A stretch of 64,000 nt of DNA from Aureispira sp050633105 (GCA_050633105.1 JBOEFW010000042.1:10199-74198), one strand, 5' to 3'. Shown: positions 26,060 to 35,269, counted from the first letter of the stretch. Notes: a model not told the origin generated them from the sequence alone. Made by a program: numbers and translations.

Positions 26060-27121
26060 GTGGATAAAGGACTAATTTTTAAAATTACAGGGGAATCAAT
26101 AGATCCAATGACAGGATCTTCGCAAAAAATAGCACAATCTTCCCAGATCGTTTTTCATCCTATTGAAAAAGTACTACATTCAAAAATGAAAAAGATCCAG
26201 CCACTCGCTTTAATTCCAAACCATCAAGTGACTACCTTCGTTGAGCAAAAACGGGGAATTTCACTAGAATTCTGTGAACTCAATATTTTTGAAACACGAA
26301 AAAAAGTAACGCAATTCCCCTTAGCTTTTAATGGTTTTACAATTACATCCATGTTACGGGGAACTAAACGCGTTCATTTTGCAGATTCAATCGAACGGAA
26401 ATATGTACCAGGCAATACCATCATAGCTCCTTCCTATACAAACCTAGTTATTGATTTCCCTGAGGCTAGTCTAGACCAACCGACACAATGCACCGCACTT
26501 ACCTTAAATGATACGTTTGTCAAAAAACAGATTCTTCACTTCAATGAGCTCTTAGATACGTCTTCCTTTATTAGTAGTTGGCGCATTTTAGATTATCCTA
26601 TTTTATTATATAACAATGAAAATTTAGTAAAAATCCATGAGAAAATAACTTTATTATCAGCCTCTTCTGATCCCTTTAAAGCCATCCATATTCAGTTGTT
26701 ATTAAAAGAATTGATTCTCTGTGTTTTAAAAATTCAAAATTTAAATATTCTTAAAGAAAAAGCCACTATAAAACAAAACGACAGCCCTTTTTCCGCTATC
26801 ATAGCCTATATCCGACAGAACATTTTTCAAAACATTCAAATTGAAGATTTACTGCGTTTATCGACCATGAGCAAATCTTCTTTTTATCGTGCGTTTACGG
26901 AAGAGCTAGGCATTTCGCCTTACCGCTTAATCATTGATGAGCGTTTAAAAATGGCCAAGAATTTATTGCTTCAAGAAGATCTTTCTGTTAAGGAAACAGC
27001 TTATGCTGTTGGTTTTTCTAGTCCCAATTATTTTATAAGGTTATTCAAAAAGCATGAAGGCCTTACTCCTAATCAATTTGTAAAACAACAAAGAGCCTCC
27101 AATTTTGATGGAATTGTTTGA
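26060..27121 (+). CDS. AraC family transcriptional regulator
   Basis: 353 residues from a GTG start. The N-terminal 240 residues form a beta-rich sensor (AraC_N-like: AGNTIIAPSYTNLVIDFP). The C-terminal 100 hold two helix-turn-helix units: IQIEDLLRLSTMSKSSFYRAF and VKETAYAVGFSSPNYFIRLFKKHEG, the canonical AraC signature. It lies back to back with the cysteine hydrolase gene, only 45 bp apart, so one shared control region is likely. The inducer is unknown, possibly the hydrolase substrate. Confidence 0.92.
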   Translation: MDKGLIFKITGESIDPMTGSSQKIAQSSQIVFHPIEKVLHSKMKKIQPLALIPNHQVTTFVEQKRGISLEFCELNIFETRKKVTQFPLAFNGFTITSMLRGTKRVHFADSIERKYVPGNTIIAPSYTNLVIDFPEASLDQPTQCTALTLNDTFVKKQILHFNELLDTSSFISSWRILDYPILLYNNENLVKIHEKITLLSASSDPFKAIHIQLLLKELILCVLKIQNLNILKEKATIKQNDSPFSAIIAYIRQNIFQNIQIEDLLRLSTMSKSSFYRAFTEELGISPYRLIIDERLKMAKNLLLQEDLSVKETAYAVGFSSPNYFIRLFKKHEGLTPNQFVKQQRASNFDGIV

Positions 27122-27184
27122 TAGAGACTTTACTATTACCAAAAGTAGTATCTTGTCTTATTCTTCTTGATTTTTCATGGTCGT

Positions 27185-27625
27185 ATGTTTATAACCAATC
27201 TATTTTTAGGGACCCTAGCCTTTTTACAACTCTTTTTTATCTTTTTCCATTCTTTTCTGGAACAGAAAGAGGTTCTTACTAAAAGGCATTTGTTCTTTGT
27301 CAATAAAATGTTGTTGACATTGGGAATGTTCTGTATCCTTCTCACAGGTATAGAACTATTTGAAGCTTGGACAAGTGGCTCTATTTACGAGCAAATGGCT
27401 TTTTATCATCGGGCTTTAGGAAAGCGTTTTTTGCTCCTTTTGATATGGTTTCACTTTGGGGCCTTAGCTATTCCGCAATTATTTTGGTTTAAGGTTATCC
27501 GTGAGTCTTTGCCTAGAACGGTTATCGTTTGCCTATTCATCCTTGTCAATTATTTCCTGAGTAATTATTCCACCACATTTCTTGTAGATTTAAACAATGA
27601 TTTTATTCCTTCCTCCTGGAATTAA
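27185..27625 (+). CDS. four-helix membrane protein, unknown function
   Basis: 146 residues from ATG 27185 (a longer frame begins at TTG 27167). Four hydrophobic segments: about 4-22, 40-58, 78-96 and 107-123. It resembles small DUF-type membrane proteins of Bacteroidota but I cannot place it. It follows the AraC gene by 63 bp on the same strand. Confidence 0.65.
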   Translation: MFITNLFLGTLAFLQLFFIFFHSFLEQKEVLTKRHLFFVNKMLLTLGMFCILLTGIELFEAWTSGSIYEQMAFYHRALGKRFLLLLIWFHFGALAIPQLFWFKVIRESLPRTVIVCLFILVNYFLSNYSTTFLVDLNNDFIPSSWN

Positions 27626-27685
27626 ATTGTGCAATGAATTTTATTGCTCCTCTATTCTTCTCCAAAACATCCCCACACAATATTC

Positions 27686-27715
27686 TTTGTCCCTCTCTCA
27701 AAATGTTTACCTTTG
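27686..27715 (+). promoter_or_regulatory. Bacteroidota housekeeping promoter of the RNase H gene
   Basis: TTTG at 27686-27689 and TACCTTTG at 27708-27715, 18 bases apart, match both the -33 and -7 consensus (TTTG/TAnnTTTG). Transcription would start near 27722, about 65 nt before the start codon. This is the clearest promoter in the window. Confidence 0.7.
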
Positions 27716-27786
27716 TTGCTTGAAAAAATCGAGCTAGTTGAGCTATTGTTTTTCTAGTTGGAGTTTATGTTTAGCAAGAGAATATT

Positions 27787-28410
27787 ATGGCCAAAAAGAA
27801 GAAATATTACGTTGTGTGGGAAGGGAATGAAACAGGTATCTTTGATAGTTGGAAGGTATGCCAGCGTCACATTAAAGGTTACGCTGGTGCTAAATACAAA
27901 TCTTTTCCTACCTTAAAGATTGCCGAACAAGCTTATGCAGGAAGCTATTTTGACGCCATTACTCCCACCAAAAAGAAAACCATTGACCCAAGTTTGGCAG
28001 GTATTCCTGTCTGGGAAAGCATAGCTGTAGATGCAGCTTGTAGTGGCAATCCTGGTTTGATGGAGTACCAAGGTGTACATACCAAAACAGGAGAAAAACT
28101 GTTTCATCTAGGTCCATTACAACAAGGCACTAATAATGTTGGAGAATTTTTAGCCTTAGTACACGGTTTAGCGTTTTTGCAACAACATAAAAGTACCTTG
28201 CCTATTTACACGGATTCTAGGATTGCAATGGGCTGGATCAAAGCCAAAAAATGCCGTACCAAAGTACCTTCAACGGCTGCTAATCGTCGTATATTTACAT
28301 TGATAGCGCGTGCCGAGCAATGGCTGAAAAAAAACACCTTTGAAACAGAAATTCTAAAGTGGGAAACCAAAGCTTGGGGAGAAATTCCAGCTGATTTTGG
28401 CAGAAAGTAA
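27787..28410 (+). CDS. rnhA: ribonuclease HI with N-terminal viroplasmin domain
   Basis: 207 residues. Residues 5-50 form the caulimovirus viroplasmin-type domain that binds RNA:DNA hybrids (YYVVWEGNETGIFDSWKVCQ ... GAKYKSFPTLKIAEQAY), as in eukaryotic RNase H1. The catalytic domain follows from about 76: Asp in AVDAACSGNPG, Glu in NNVGEFLAL, Asp in YTDSRIAM, and the last Asp in EIPADFGRK, so the DEDD set is complete. It removes RNA from hybrids such as primers and R-loops. This type is common in Bacteroidota. Confidence 0.94.
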   Translation: MAKKKKYYVVWEGNETGIFDSWKVCQRHIKGYAGAKYKSFPTLKIAEQAYAGSYFDAITPTKKKTIDPSLAGIPVWESIAVDAACSGNPGLMEYQGVHTKTGEKLFHLGPLQQGTNNVGEFLALVHGLAFLQQHKSTLPIYTDSRIAMGWIKAKKCRTKVPSTAANRRIFTLIARAEQWLKKNTFETEILKWETKAWGEIPADFGRK

Positions 28411-28501
28411 CTCCCTGCTTCACTTTCCACACAATGGTATATTCTCCTTATTTTGAGTAATTTTTTCTCATTTTTGGCTATCTTAAAGGTTTACAAGAAT
28501 A

Positions 28502-28515
28502 AGTACAGTCGTACT
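28502..28515. promoter_or_regulatory. palindrome upstream of tetR-like gene
   Basis: AGTAC-AGTC-GTACT, a 5-bp inverted repeat 42 bp before the TetR start. It could be an autoregulatory operator, but the arms are short. Confidence 0.3.
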
Positions 28516-28557
28516 AACTGCATTACTAGAGCATAAAGATTTCATTTACTATACATT

Positions 28558-29247
28558 ATGATCGCTATACAAATCCATCTCAACCCTAATTTATACCTCA
28601 AAAATCCACAGGAAACTAAGTTGGGTAAGCGCATTATAGAGCATAGTATTATTCTAATTGATCAATTGGGCTTTGAGAAGTTTACTTTCAAAAAATTAGC
28701 CATTGAAATTGATTCTACAGAAGCCTCTATTTATCGTTATTTTAAGAACAAACACAAGTTGTTAATTTATTTGGTGTCTTGGTACTGGGAATGGATGAAG
28801 TTTCAGATTGACTTTAATACCATGAACATTGAGGATGTTGATAAGCGCTTGAGAATTGCCCTTTCTGTCTTGGTAGAATCCTCTAAAACCAACCCAGCCA
28901 TTGATTATGTCAATGAGAATTTGCTCCACAGTATTGTTGTAGCAGAATCTAGCAAAGCTTACCACACCAAATTAGTAGACAAGGAAAACAAGGAAGGTTA
29001 CTTTAGTAATTACAAGGAATTGTGCCAATCTATTGCCAGTATTATTCTAGAGAAAAAACCTAGCTATTCTTATCCCAATGCACTAGCCTCTACCCTCATT
29101 GAGATGGCGAACAACAACATCTACTTCGCACAACATCTGCCTGCCTTGACCGATGTCAAGATTAATCAAGGAAATTTAGAGGACATTAAATGTTTATTAG
29201 AGCATTTCGCCTTTTCTTCTATTGCAGGAAATTGCGCCAAAAAATAA
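28558..29247 (+). CDS. TetR family transcriptional regulator
   Basis: 229 residues. The N-terminal DNA-binding domain (about 25-75) has the TetR order: RIIEHSIILIDQLGFEKFTF, then KKLAIEIDSTEASIYRYFKN, the turn and recognition helix. The ligand domain is helical and not recognisable. PaaR, the phenylacetate regulator of some bacteria, is a TetR protein, and this is the only TetR gene in the window, but it lies 22 kb from the paa genes, so a link is only a guess. It is convergent with the DUF1294 gene. Confidence 0.88.
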   Translation: MIAIQIHLNPNLYLKNPQETKLGKRIIEHSIILIDQLGFEKFTFKKLAIEIDSTEASIYRYFKNKHKLLIYLVSWYWEWMKFQIDFNTMNIEDVDKRLRIALSVLVESSKTNPAIDYVNENLLHSIVVAESSKAYHTKLVDKENKEGYFSNYKELCQSIASIILEKKPSYSYPNALASTLIEMANNNIYFAQHLPALTDVKINQGNLEDIKCLLEHFAFSSIAGNCAKK

Positions 29248-29257
29248 GCACCTCCCC

Positions 29258-29539
29258 TTACAATTGCCAATACCAATAACTCCCTCCTATTAAGAGTAAG
29301 AGTTGTAGTGCTACAATTCCATAAAAAGGGCGTCTAAAACTTTGCTTATAGGTCTTGTGTCGCCAAAAACGGCTGCCCATTTCCATGCCAATACTCCCGC
29401 CAACAGCTGCTATCGTTAATAGCGATTTCTCGCTTTGTCGCCAAGCTTTGCGCTTTGCCTGTCGTTTGTCCCAGCCCATTAGGATAAAAGCTAGAAGATT
29501 CACCAACAACAAATAAGATAAGATTACTAAGGGAAACAT
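29258..29539 (-). CDS. DUF1294 family membrane protein
   Basis: 93 residues. A first membrane helix (about 3-22) is followed by the DUF1294 signature: MGWDKRQAKRKAWR, the invariant LLTIAAVGGSIGMEMG segment and FWRHKTYKQSF. A second helix closes the protein. The function is unknown; in other organisms it is often attached to cold-shock domains, absent here. It starts 9 bp after the rimM stop, so it is probably in the rimM operon. Confidence 0.9.
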   Translation of the reverse strand: MFPLVILSYLLLVNLLAFILMGWDKRQAKRKAWRQSEKSLLTIAAVGGSIGMEMGSRFWRHKTYKQSFRRPFYGIVALQLLLLIGGSYWYWQL

Positions 29540-29548
29540 ATAGGGTGT

Positions 29549-30064
29549 TTAAATATCCAATAAACCTTCTGGCAAAGCCATCACTACTGCTTTTTTATCT
29601 TTATCCACCCTTACAATCCATTGTTCTAATAAAGGAATAAAGAGCTCTTTTTCTTGATGCATGACGGTAGCCATTTCCTGTTGTGGAAACTCTTCCACTC
29701 GTAGGATTGCTCCAATCACACCCAATTCTTCCACTTCCAAGGTAAATCCTTCCAAAAAGCTGTATTCTAAACCTGTATCTTGAATTTCTTCTTCTGACAA
29801 AGAAACGTCTTCTTCCCGCAAATAAATTCGTTTGTTCGTAAATAAAGCCGCGTCTTCCTTGCTGTCAATGTCCTCAAATTTGAGTAAAATAGGACTACCT
29901 CCCCGCAGCGATTCAATAAAATAGGGGGCCTTCTCTCCATTTATGGCTACAAAAAAGGCTTCCACTCCATTAACATCTTCAAAAAAGCGCTCATCAATGG
30001 TTGCTTTTAGCTCTCCATTCAAACCATGAGGTTTTTTAATTTTTCCTATTTCTAGATACTCCAT
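29549..30064 (-). CDS. rimM: ribosome maturation factor RimM
   Basis: 171 residues, standard length. The N-terminal RimM domain opens with LEIGKIKKPHGLNGELKA, the family hallmark, and ends near residue 85. The C-terminal PRC-barrel-like domain includes LEGFTLEVEELGVIGAILRV and the conserved end FIPLLEQWIVRVDKDKKAV. RimM helps assemble the head of the 30S subunit. The usual partners rpsP and trmD are not next to it. A TAATTTTG -7 element lies on the minus strand at 30146-30139, about 75 bp upstream. Confidence 0.95.
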   Translation of the reverse strand: MEYLEIGKIKKPHGLNGELKATIDERFFEDVNGVEAFFVAINGEKAPYFIESLRGGSPILLKFEDIDSKEDAALFTNKRIYLREEDVSLSEEEIQDTGLEYSFLEGFTLEVEELGVIGAILRVEEFPQQEMATVMHQEKELFIPLLEQWIVRVDKDKKAVVMALPEGLLDI

Positions 30065-30138
30065 ATCCTATTTTTATTCAAAAAAGTTGTTTAGAAAACT
30101 TCAAAACCTTTTTGCTACCTTGCTGTTCTTAGAATAGC

Positions 30139-30146
30139 CAAAATTA
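30139..30146 (-). promoter_or_regulatory. candidate -7 element for rimM
   Basis: TAATTTTG on the minus strand matches TAnnTTTG exactly; the -33 element is not clear. A short palindrome, GTAAGC-TT-GCTTAC (30155-30168), lies next to it in the rimM/ytxJ divergent region and could be an operator for either gene. Confidence 0.4.
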
Positions 30147-30203
30147 AGGTTTTGGTAAGCTTGCTTACTTTGGCCAAGTTTAATTATTAAAACAATACAA
30201 CAA

Positions 30204-30527
30204 ATGAATTGGAAGAAATTAGAATCCATTGCTGATTTAGAAGCAGCTCTAGAAGCCTCTAACAACAAAGCGGTAGCCTTATTTAAACACAGTACACGTT
30301 GTCCTGTAAGCAGTATGGCGAAGCGTCTAGTCGAAAGTGACTGGAATCTAGCGATAGATGCTTACTTCTTAGACTTAATTGCACACCGTGATGTCTCTAA
30401 TGCGATCGCGGAACGTTTAAATGTACGCCACCAGTCGCCACAAATGATTGTGGTTAAAAATGGTGCAGCTGTTTATGACGCGTCTCACGAATCCATTAAA
30501 GTGGCCGCTATGGCGGAAACGCTGTAA
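30204..30527 (+). CDS. ytxJ: bacillithiol system redox-active protein YtxJ
   Basis: 107 residues with a thioredoxin-like fold, complete. The marker is FKHSTRCPVSSMAKR (residues 27-41), with the single active-site Cys of the 'TxCPxSxxA' motif, and the following SPQMIVVKNG cis-proline segment. YtxJ is a monothiol bacilliredoxin-like protein thought to remove bacillithiol from protein thiols; its presence implies the organism makes bacillithiol, as many Bacteroidota do. It is divergent from rimM and converges with the downstream exported-protein gene (13 bp between stops). Confidence 0.93.
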   Translation: MNWKKLESIADLEAALEASNNKAVALFKHSTRCPVSSMAKRLVESDWNLAIDAYFLDLIAHRDVSNAIAERLNVRHQSPQMIVVKNGAAVYDASHESIKVAAMAETL

Positions 30528-30540
30528 ACAGAATCATCGT

Positions 30541-31356
30541 TTAATTGAGAAATAGAAAATCGGGGATGTCTTTTTTGGTAATTAATATCAACTCCCCGTT
30601 TTCATTTTCTTGTACCAATACCATTCCTTGATTAGGTCGTTTGCGCAGTTCCTGACGAAAATTATGGGCGACAAATACAATATCTCGATTTAATAATTCA
30701 GTGGGATTATACAACCGTCCAATTCTACTAATCGTTGTATACGTGCTCCCATTTGCTTCTATTTTTAGCTCTAAAAAACGCGTTCCAGGCCCTACTAATT
30801 CTGCTGCTAAGATCTTTCCTTCTTGAAAATTCAAATCAGGATAAAAATCAGCGTTAATTGCACGTTTGATAGGATTATTCATCTTCCTAGTCAATACTTC
30901 CTGCTGCAACCACAATTCCTCCAATTGTTCTTCAGGTGTTTTGTTACTACAGACCACTTTTAACGGAAAATCAATGGGCGCATAAATTTTCACAGCAACT
31001 TCATCCGTCAATGGAATCCCTTGCACTGTAATATGGTGCCCAATGCCATCCATTTTTACTTCTAAAGTATGCTCTTTTCGACTTCCAGTGACACTGTAAC
31101 GTCCTTTTCGAGAAAGACGACGCAAATATTCCTCTGGCAAACTAAAGGCTTCGACCTGTGTAAAAGTCCTGACCAAATGCCTATCCCATTCTACAATTTC
31201 ATACGGTACATTCAAAGCAATTAAAATCGTATCTTTTTCTTGCAAGGCAAAACTCCGCACGTATTCTTTTAGTAATTCAGGTTCTTCTTCTATTACTTGT
31301 GCTTGTAGTGGCAAAAAACAAAGGAAAGCGGCAACATAGGGTAATAATTGGAGCAT
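30541..31356 (-). CDS. exported protein with MetRS-C-like (EMAPII/OB) domain
   Basis: 271 residues from ATG 31356 (a GTG lies three codons earlier). Residues 1-20 are a signal peptide ending LQAQ. Residues 25-135 form a beta-rich adhesin-like domain (VEWDRHLVRTFTQVEAFSLP). Residues about 170-260 align closely with the C-terminal tRNA-binding domain of the adjacent metG product: FQEGKILAAELV against LRVGTILTAEKV, and NQGMVLVQENENGE against SQGMILMTENADGK. An exported copy of a tRNA-binding OB fold is unexpected. It may have been recruited for another role, for example protein contacts. It lies 69 bp after metG on the same strand, so the two are probably co-transcribed. Confidence 0.75.
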   Translation of the reverse strand: MLQLLPYVAAFLCFLPLQAQVIEEEPELLKEYVRSFALQEKDTILIALNVPYEIVEWDRHLVRTFTQVEAFSLPEEYLRRLSRKGRYSVTGSRKEHTLEVKMDGIGHHITVQGIPLTDEVAVKIYAPIDFPLKVVCSNKTPEEQLEELWLQQEVLTRKMNNPIKRAINADFYPDLNFQEGKILAAELVGPGTRFLELKIEANGSTYTTISRIGRLYNPTELLNRDIVFVAHNFRQELRKRPNQGMVLVQENENGELILITKKDIPDFLFLN

Positions 31357-31425
31357 AGTAGTCACATTCTAAGGTACTAAATAGGCTACCAACCAAAGCA
31401 GCGATAGCCTATTTAGTCAGGGTAA

Positions 31426-33621
31426 TTATAAGATGGGGGTTCCATTGACAGCAGAGGCTTGTGGCTCTACAAACAACTGTTTCCCATCTGCATTTTCAGT
31501 CATTAAGATCATTCCTTGAGAATCAATGCCCATCATCTTGCGAGGTGCTAAGTTTGCAACGACTACAACACGCTGGCCGATCACGTCTTCCGAGCTGTGG
31601 TGCAACGCGATGCCAGAAACAACAGTTCGTGTTTCTAAACCTAAATCTACGGTTAGTTTAAGCAGCTTTTTTGACTTTTTAACCTTCTCCGCTGTCAAAA
31701 TAGTCCCCACTCTTAAATCTACTTTGGTAAAATCTTCAAACGTACACAACTCTTTAAAGGGTGCTGGTTGTTTTTCTGCTTTCTCTTGTTCTTCTTTTAG
31801 CACTTGAATTTTCTCCTGTTGTGCTTCAATTAATGCCAAACGAGATTTGTCTTTTCTATCGTTAATTTTAGCAAATAACAATTCAGGTTCTCCTATTAGA
31901 TGTTCTGTAGCCATTACTGCTGCTCCTGCTTCTAATTGACTTTTTAGAGCGGCAAAAGCGCCTTCTTGTAAGGGCTCTAAACGCAATAAATTACGCAATT
32001 TTTTAGCGGTAAAAGGTAAGAACGGTTGTACAATCACACTTAGAGTGGTCGCCAATTGCAAGCTCAAATTCATGACTGTTTGCACCATTGTTGAGGTCGG
32101 TTCTTTCTTCCAAACTTTCCAAGGCTCATTGCGCTGCAACAAGGTATTGGCATAGGCAGAGACTTCCATCATGATTTGTACGCCTTGGCGGAATTCATAG
32201 TGGAGTAAATGTTTTTCTAACTCCTCTAACTTAACGGCAATATCTTGGAGTACATTTTTTGCTGTCACTTGGCTTCCTTCTACTACTCCATCCATCAATT
32301 GATCGGCATGGATCGCAGGTACTTTGCCGTCATAATACTTATGCGTCAATGTCACTACACGATTGATAAAATTACCCAAGTTTGCTACTAGTTCATTGTC
32401 ATGCAAGGCGACAAATTCTTCCCATTTAAAATCGCCATCTTTATTCTCTGGCAAGGTGCGAATCAACGCATAACGCAAGGCATCTTCTTTGTTTGGGAAA
32501 TTGGCAAAATCTTCTAGATATTGATGTTGTTCAATCACCCAGCCTTTGGATTTTGAGAACTTACGCCCTTCTAAATTGAGGAATTGGTTGGCAGGTACAT
32601 TTTTAGGTAGAATATAATCGCCATGTGCTTTTAACATTGCAGGGAATACAATACAGTGAAACACAATGTTGTCTTTACCAATAAAATGTACGAGTTCTGT
32701 CTCTTCGTCTTGCCAGTATTCTTTCCAGTTTTTGCCCGTTTCTTCTGCCCATTCTTTTGTTGCAGAGATGTAACCAATAGGTGCATCAAACCAGACATAC
32801 AAGACTTTACCTTCCGCTTCTTCCAAAGGGACTTTGATTCCCCAGTCTAGGTCACGTGTAATGGCACGAGGCAATAAACCACCAATTTGTTCGCCTGTTT
32901 CTGGGTCCATTTTAGGCTCTAGCCAAGAATTACATTGTGCCACTACATGATTTTTCCAGAGCTTTGGTTCGTGTAATTTCACGCCCTCGACTACTCCTTC
33001 ATTTAACCATTGCTTCAGCCAATCTGCATGTTTATCCAACTTAAAATACCAGTGTTTGGTTTTTCTAAGAACAGGTGTTTTTCCACTCAATACGGAGCGT
33101 GGATTTTTTAATTCTAAAGGAGACAAAGCTGTTCCACAATTCTCACATTGATCACCATCCGCTTCTTCATATCCACAGGTTGGACAGGTGCCTTTGATGT
33201 AGCGATCTGCTAAAAATTGCTCATATTCTGCATCGTAATATTGCTCGCTTTCTTGTACTTCAAACTCGCCTCCTTTTTCCACCAATTTCTTAAAGAAATC
33301 TTGGGCGGTTTGGTGATGAATCGGCTGGCTTGTACGAGAATATTTATCAAAAGAGATTCCTAAGTCTTCAAAGCTTTTTTTATTGATCGCATGATAAGTA
33401 TCTATGATATCTTGTGGATTTCGACCTTCTTTTTTGGCGCGGATTGTGATTGCGGCACCATGTTCATCGGAGCCACAAATAAATACCACTTCTTTTCCTT
33501 GCAAGCGCAAAAAACGAGCGTAAATATCCGCAGGTAAATAAGCTCCTGCTAAATGTCCTAAATGTAAAGCGCCATTGGCATACGGCAGCGCAGCCGTGAT
33601 GGTATATCTTTTCTTGTTCAT
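31426..33621 (-). CDS. metG: methionyl-tRNA synthetase
   Basis: 731 residues, a full-length class Ia synthetase. PYANGALHLGHLAGAYLPAD contains the HIGH-type HLGH motif, CPTCGYEEADGDQCENCG is the zinc knuckle in the connective domain, and FSKSKGWVIE is the KMSKS loop. The anticodon domain follows (about 400-560). From about 630 to the end lies the dimerising tRNA-binding domain (FTKVDLRVGTILTAEKVKKS ... QGMILMTENADG). The enzyme charges initiator and elongator tRNA-Met. The ATG is preceded by AT-rich DNA and, further upstream, by the hairpin at 33698-33730. Confidence 0.97.
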   Translation of the reverse strand: MNKKRYTITAALPYANGALHLGHLAGAYLPADIYARFLRLQGKEVVFICGSDEHGAAITIRAKKEGRNPQDIIDTYHAINKKSFEDLGISFDKYSRTSQPIHHQTAQDFFKKLVEKGGEFEVQESEQYYDAEYEQFLADRYIKGTCPTCGYEEADGDQCENCGTALSPLELKNPRSVLSGKTPVLRKTKHWYFKLDKHADWLKQWLNEGVVEGVKLHEPKLWKNHVVAQCNSWLEPKMDPETGEQIGGLLPRAITRDLDWGIKVPLEEAEGKVLYVWFDAPIGYISATKEWAEETGKNWKEYWQDEETELVHFIGKDNIVFHCIVFPAMLKAHGDYILPKNVPANQFLNLEGRKFSKSKGWVIEQHQYLEDFANFPNKEDALRYALIRTLPENKDGDFKWEEFVALHDNELVANLGNFINRVVTLTHKYYDGKVPAIHADQLMDGVVEGSQVTAKNVLQDIAVKLEELEKHLLHYEFRQGVQIMMEVSAYANTLLQRNEPWKVWKKEPTSTMVQTVMNLSLQLATTLSVIVQPFLPFTAKKLRNLLRLEPLQEGAFAALKSQLEAGAAVMATEHLIGEPELLFAKINDRKDKSRLALIEAQQEKIQVLKEEQEKAEKQPAPFKELCTFEDFTKVDLRVGTILTAEKVKKSKKLLKLTVDLGLETRTVVSGIALHHSSEDVIGQRVVVVANLAPRKMMGIDSQGMILMTENADGKQLFVEPQASAVNGTPIL

Positions 33622-33697
33622 TGGTGGTTCTTAGTATAACGTTCAAAAAGCATTTTATGCCTTGAGTAGACTTCAATACCGTCTATTAGAAACAAAA

Positions 33698-33730
33698 ATA
33701 AACACTAGCCTCATAAAAGCTAGTGTTTAT
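33698..33730 (-). terminator. hairpin terminator between the GT2 operon and metG
   Basis: 12-bp perfect stem (33698-33709 with 33719-33730), 9-base loop. T-rich tracts flank both sides, the leftward one (TTTTTGTTTC on the minus strand) fitting termination of the glycosyltransferase operon just before metG. Confidence 0.7.
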
Positions 33731-33776
33731 CTTATTTTTTATGCAGATTGATAGGATTGTCCTAACAAAAGCCTGC

Positions 33777-35267
33777 TTAACTCATCATTCTTGCGTGTAC
33801 AAACGAGTAACCGCTTATGATACTGTATCCTAAAAAGACAAGAATATGGAAAGGTAACATGCCCAATACTTCATAGGAAATAGATAGAATAATGATCATC
33901 AAAAATACTAGCGCGAATAATAACTCTACTTTGGCTACTGGTCCGACTCCTTTAGATAAGTATTTATTTTTTTTCCATCCTGGCTTCTTAGTATCTTCCA
34001 AGTTGAATTTTGGTGTCCGTACAAAGGGGGTTTTCTTACCAATATATCCTTCAATTGCCGCCATCGCATTGTGTAGCGCCATTCCCATAGAAAGGGCTAA
34101 AAAGAAGGGGAAACGAATGATAAAAGAAAAGAAATTTTTGATGGTAAAACCGCCTCGAGTGTGCTCATACGAGAGCCAGAAAAAGAGCGTTACCATCACC
34201 ATGTTAAAGGAACCTAATGCCGCATAAGAGAGGATGTTATTATAAATAACATTCTGACCTTGGTAAGAATACTCAATCCATACCAATGGAATACTGCTTA
34301 GTGATAACAATAAAATACAAATAAAGATCCCTGTATTCATCAAGTGTGATACCGCGTGGATTTTGTCCACAAAGCCCATATCTTTTGCTTTAAAAACACG
34401 TGGTAAGTTCTTCACAGCACATTCAGCAGCACCTTTTGTCCAACGAAATTGTTGACTTTTAAAGGCATTCATTGCCACTGGCAACTCTGCTGGTGTTGTT
34501 ACATCACCTAGGTATTTGAATTCCCAACCTTTCAATTGTGCTCGGTAACTCAAATCCAAATCTTCCGTTAAGGTATCCGAAGACCAGCCACCTGCATCTT
34601 CAATACAAGCACGACGCCATAAACCAGCGGTGCCATTAAAATTGATAAAGTGTCCAGACATGTTACGGCCCATTTGCTCCACTACAAAGTGGGCATCTAA
34701 TGCCAAAGCCTGCATTTGTGTCAAGAAGGAATAATCCTTGTTCATGTGTTCCCAACGTGTTTGAACAACACCAATCTTATCTCCTTTGAAATAAGGGATT
34801 GTTTTGTTCAAGAAATCAGCGTGTGGGATAAAATCGGCATCAAAAACAGCAACAAATTCTCCTTTAGAGATGGTTAAACCATAAGCCAAAGCCCCTGCCT
34901 TAAAACCGATTCGTTCTGGACGACGGACGTGCTCAATGTTCCAACCTAAAGGCTCTAATTCCTTAATTTTGTCGGCAATAATTTGTACAGTTTCGTCCGT
35001 TGAATCATCCAATACTTGTATTTCTACTTTATCTTTTGGATACTCTAGCTTAACTATAGCGTCCAAAAGACGTTCTACTACATACAATTCATTGTATACA
35101 GGCAGTTGGATAGTTACTGTTGGGACAAAATCATCTGTCATAACAGCATCGTTTTTCTCTTTTCTACGACGCCACCAAAAACTAATGGCTAGGTGTAGTT
35201 GTATACAGCTGTAGAAAAAGATAAAAAGTAGCGGTAGCGTGTACAACGCAATGATAAATAGTTCCAC
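33777..35267 (-). CDS. membrane family 2 glycosyltransferase (cellulose-synthase-like)
   Basis: 496 residues from a GTG placed 2 bases after the upstream gene's stop. An N-terminal helix (2-25) is followed by a GT2 domain: TVTIQLPVYNE, VLDDSTDET, VAVFDADFIPH (DxD), TLTEDLDLSYR (catalytic TED) and QQFRWTKGA (Q(Q/R)xRW). Four C-terminal helices (about 310-335, 345-370, 380-400, 445-490) form the pore. The complete set marks a processive polysaccharide synthase, of the CESA-like/glucosylceramide-synthase branch. The product is unknown. It is second in an operon with another GT2 gene. Confidence 0.92.
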   Translation of the reverse strand: MELFIIALYTLPLLFIFFYSCIQLHLAISFWWRRRKEKNDAVMTDDFVPTVTIQLPVYNELYVVERLLDAIVKLEYPKDKVEIQVLDDSTDETVQIIADKIKELEPLGWNIEHVRRPERIGFKAGALAYGLTISKGEFVAVFDADFIPHADFLNKTIPYFKGDKIGVVQTRWEHMNKDYSFLTQMQALALDAHFVVEQMGRNMSGHFINFNGTAGLWRRACIEDAGGWSSDTLTEDLDLSYRAQLKGWEFKYLGDVTTPAELPVAMNAFKSQQFRWTKGAAECAVKNLPRVFKAKDMGFVDKIHAVSHLMNTGIFICILLLSLSSIPLVWIEYSYQGQNVIYNNILSYAALGSFNMVMVTLFFWLSYEHTRGGFTIKNFFSFIIRFPFFLALSMGMALHNAMAAIEGYIGKKTPFVRTPKFNLEDTKKPGWKKNKYLSKGVGPVAKVELLFALVFLMIIILSISYEVLGMLPFHILVFLGYSIISGYSFVHARMMS

Positions 35268-35269
35268 GT

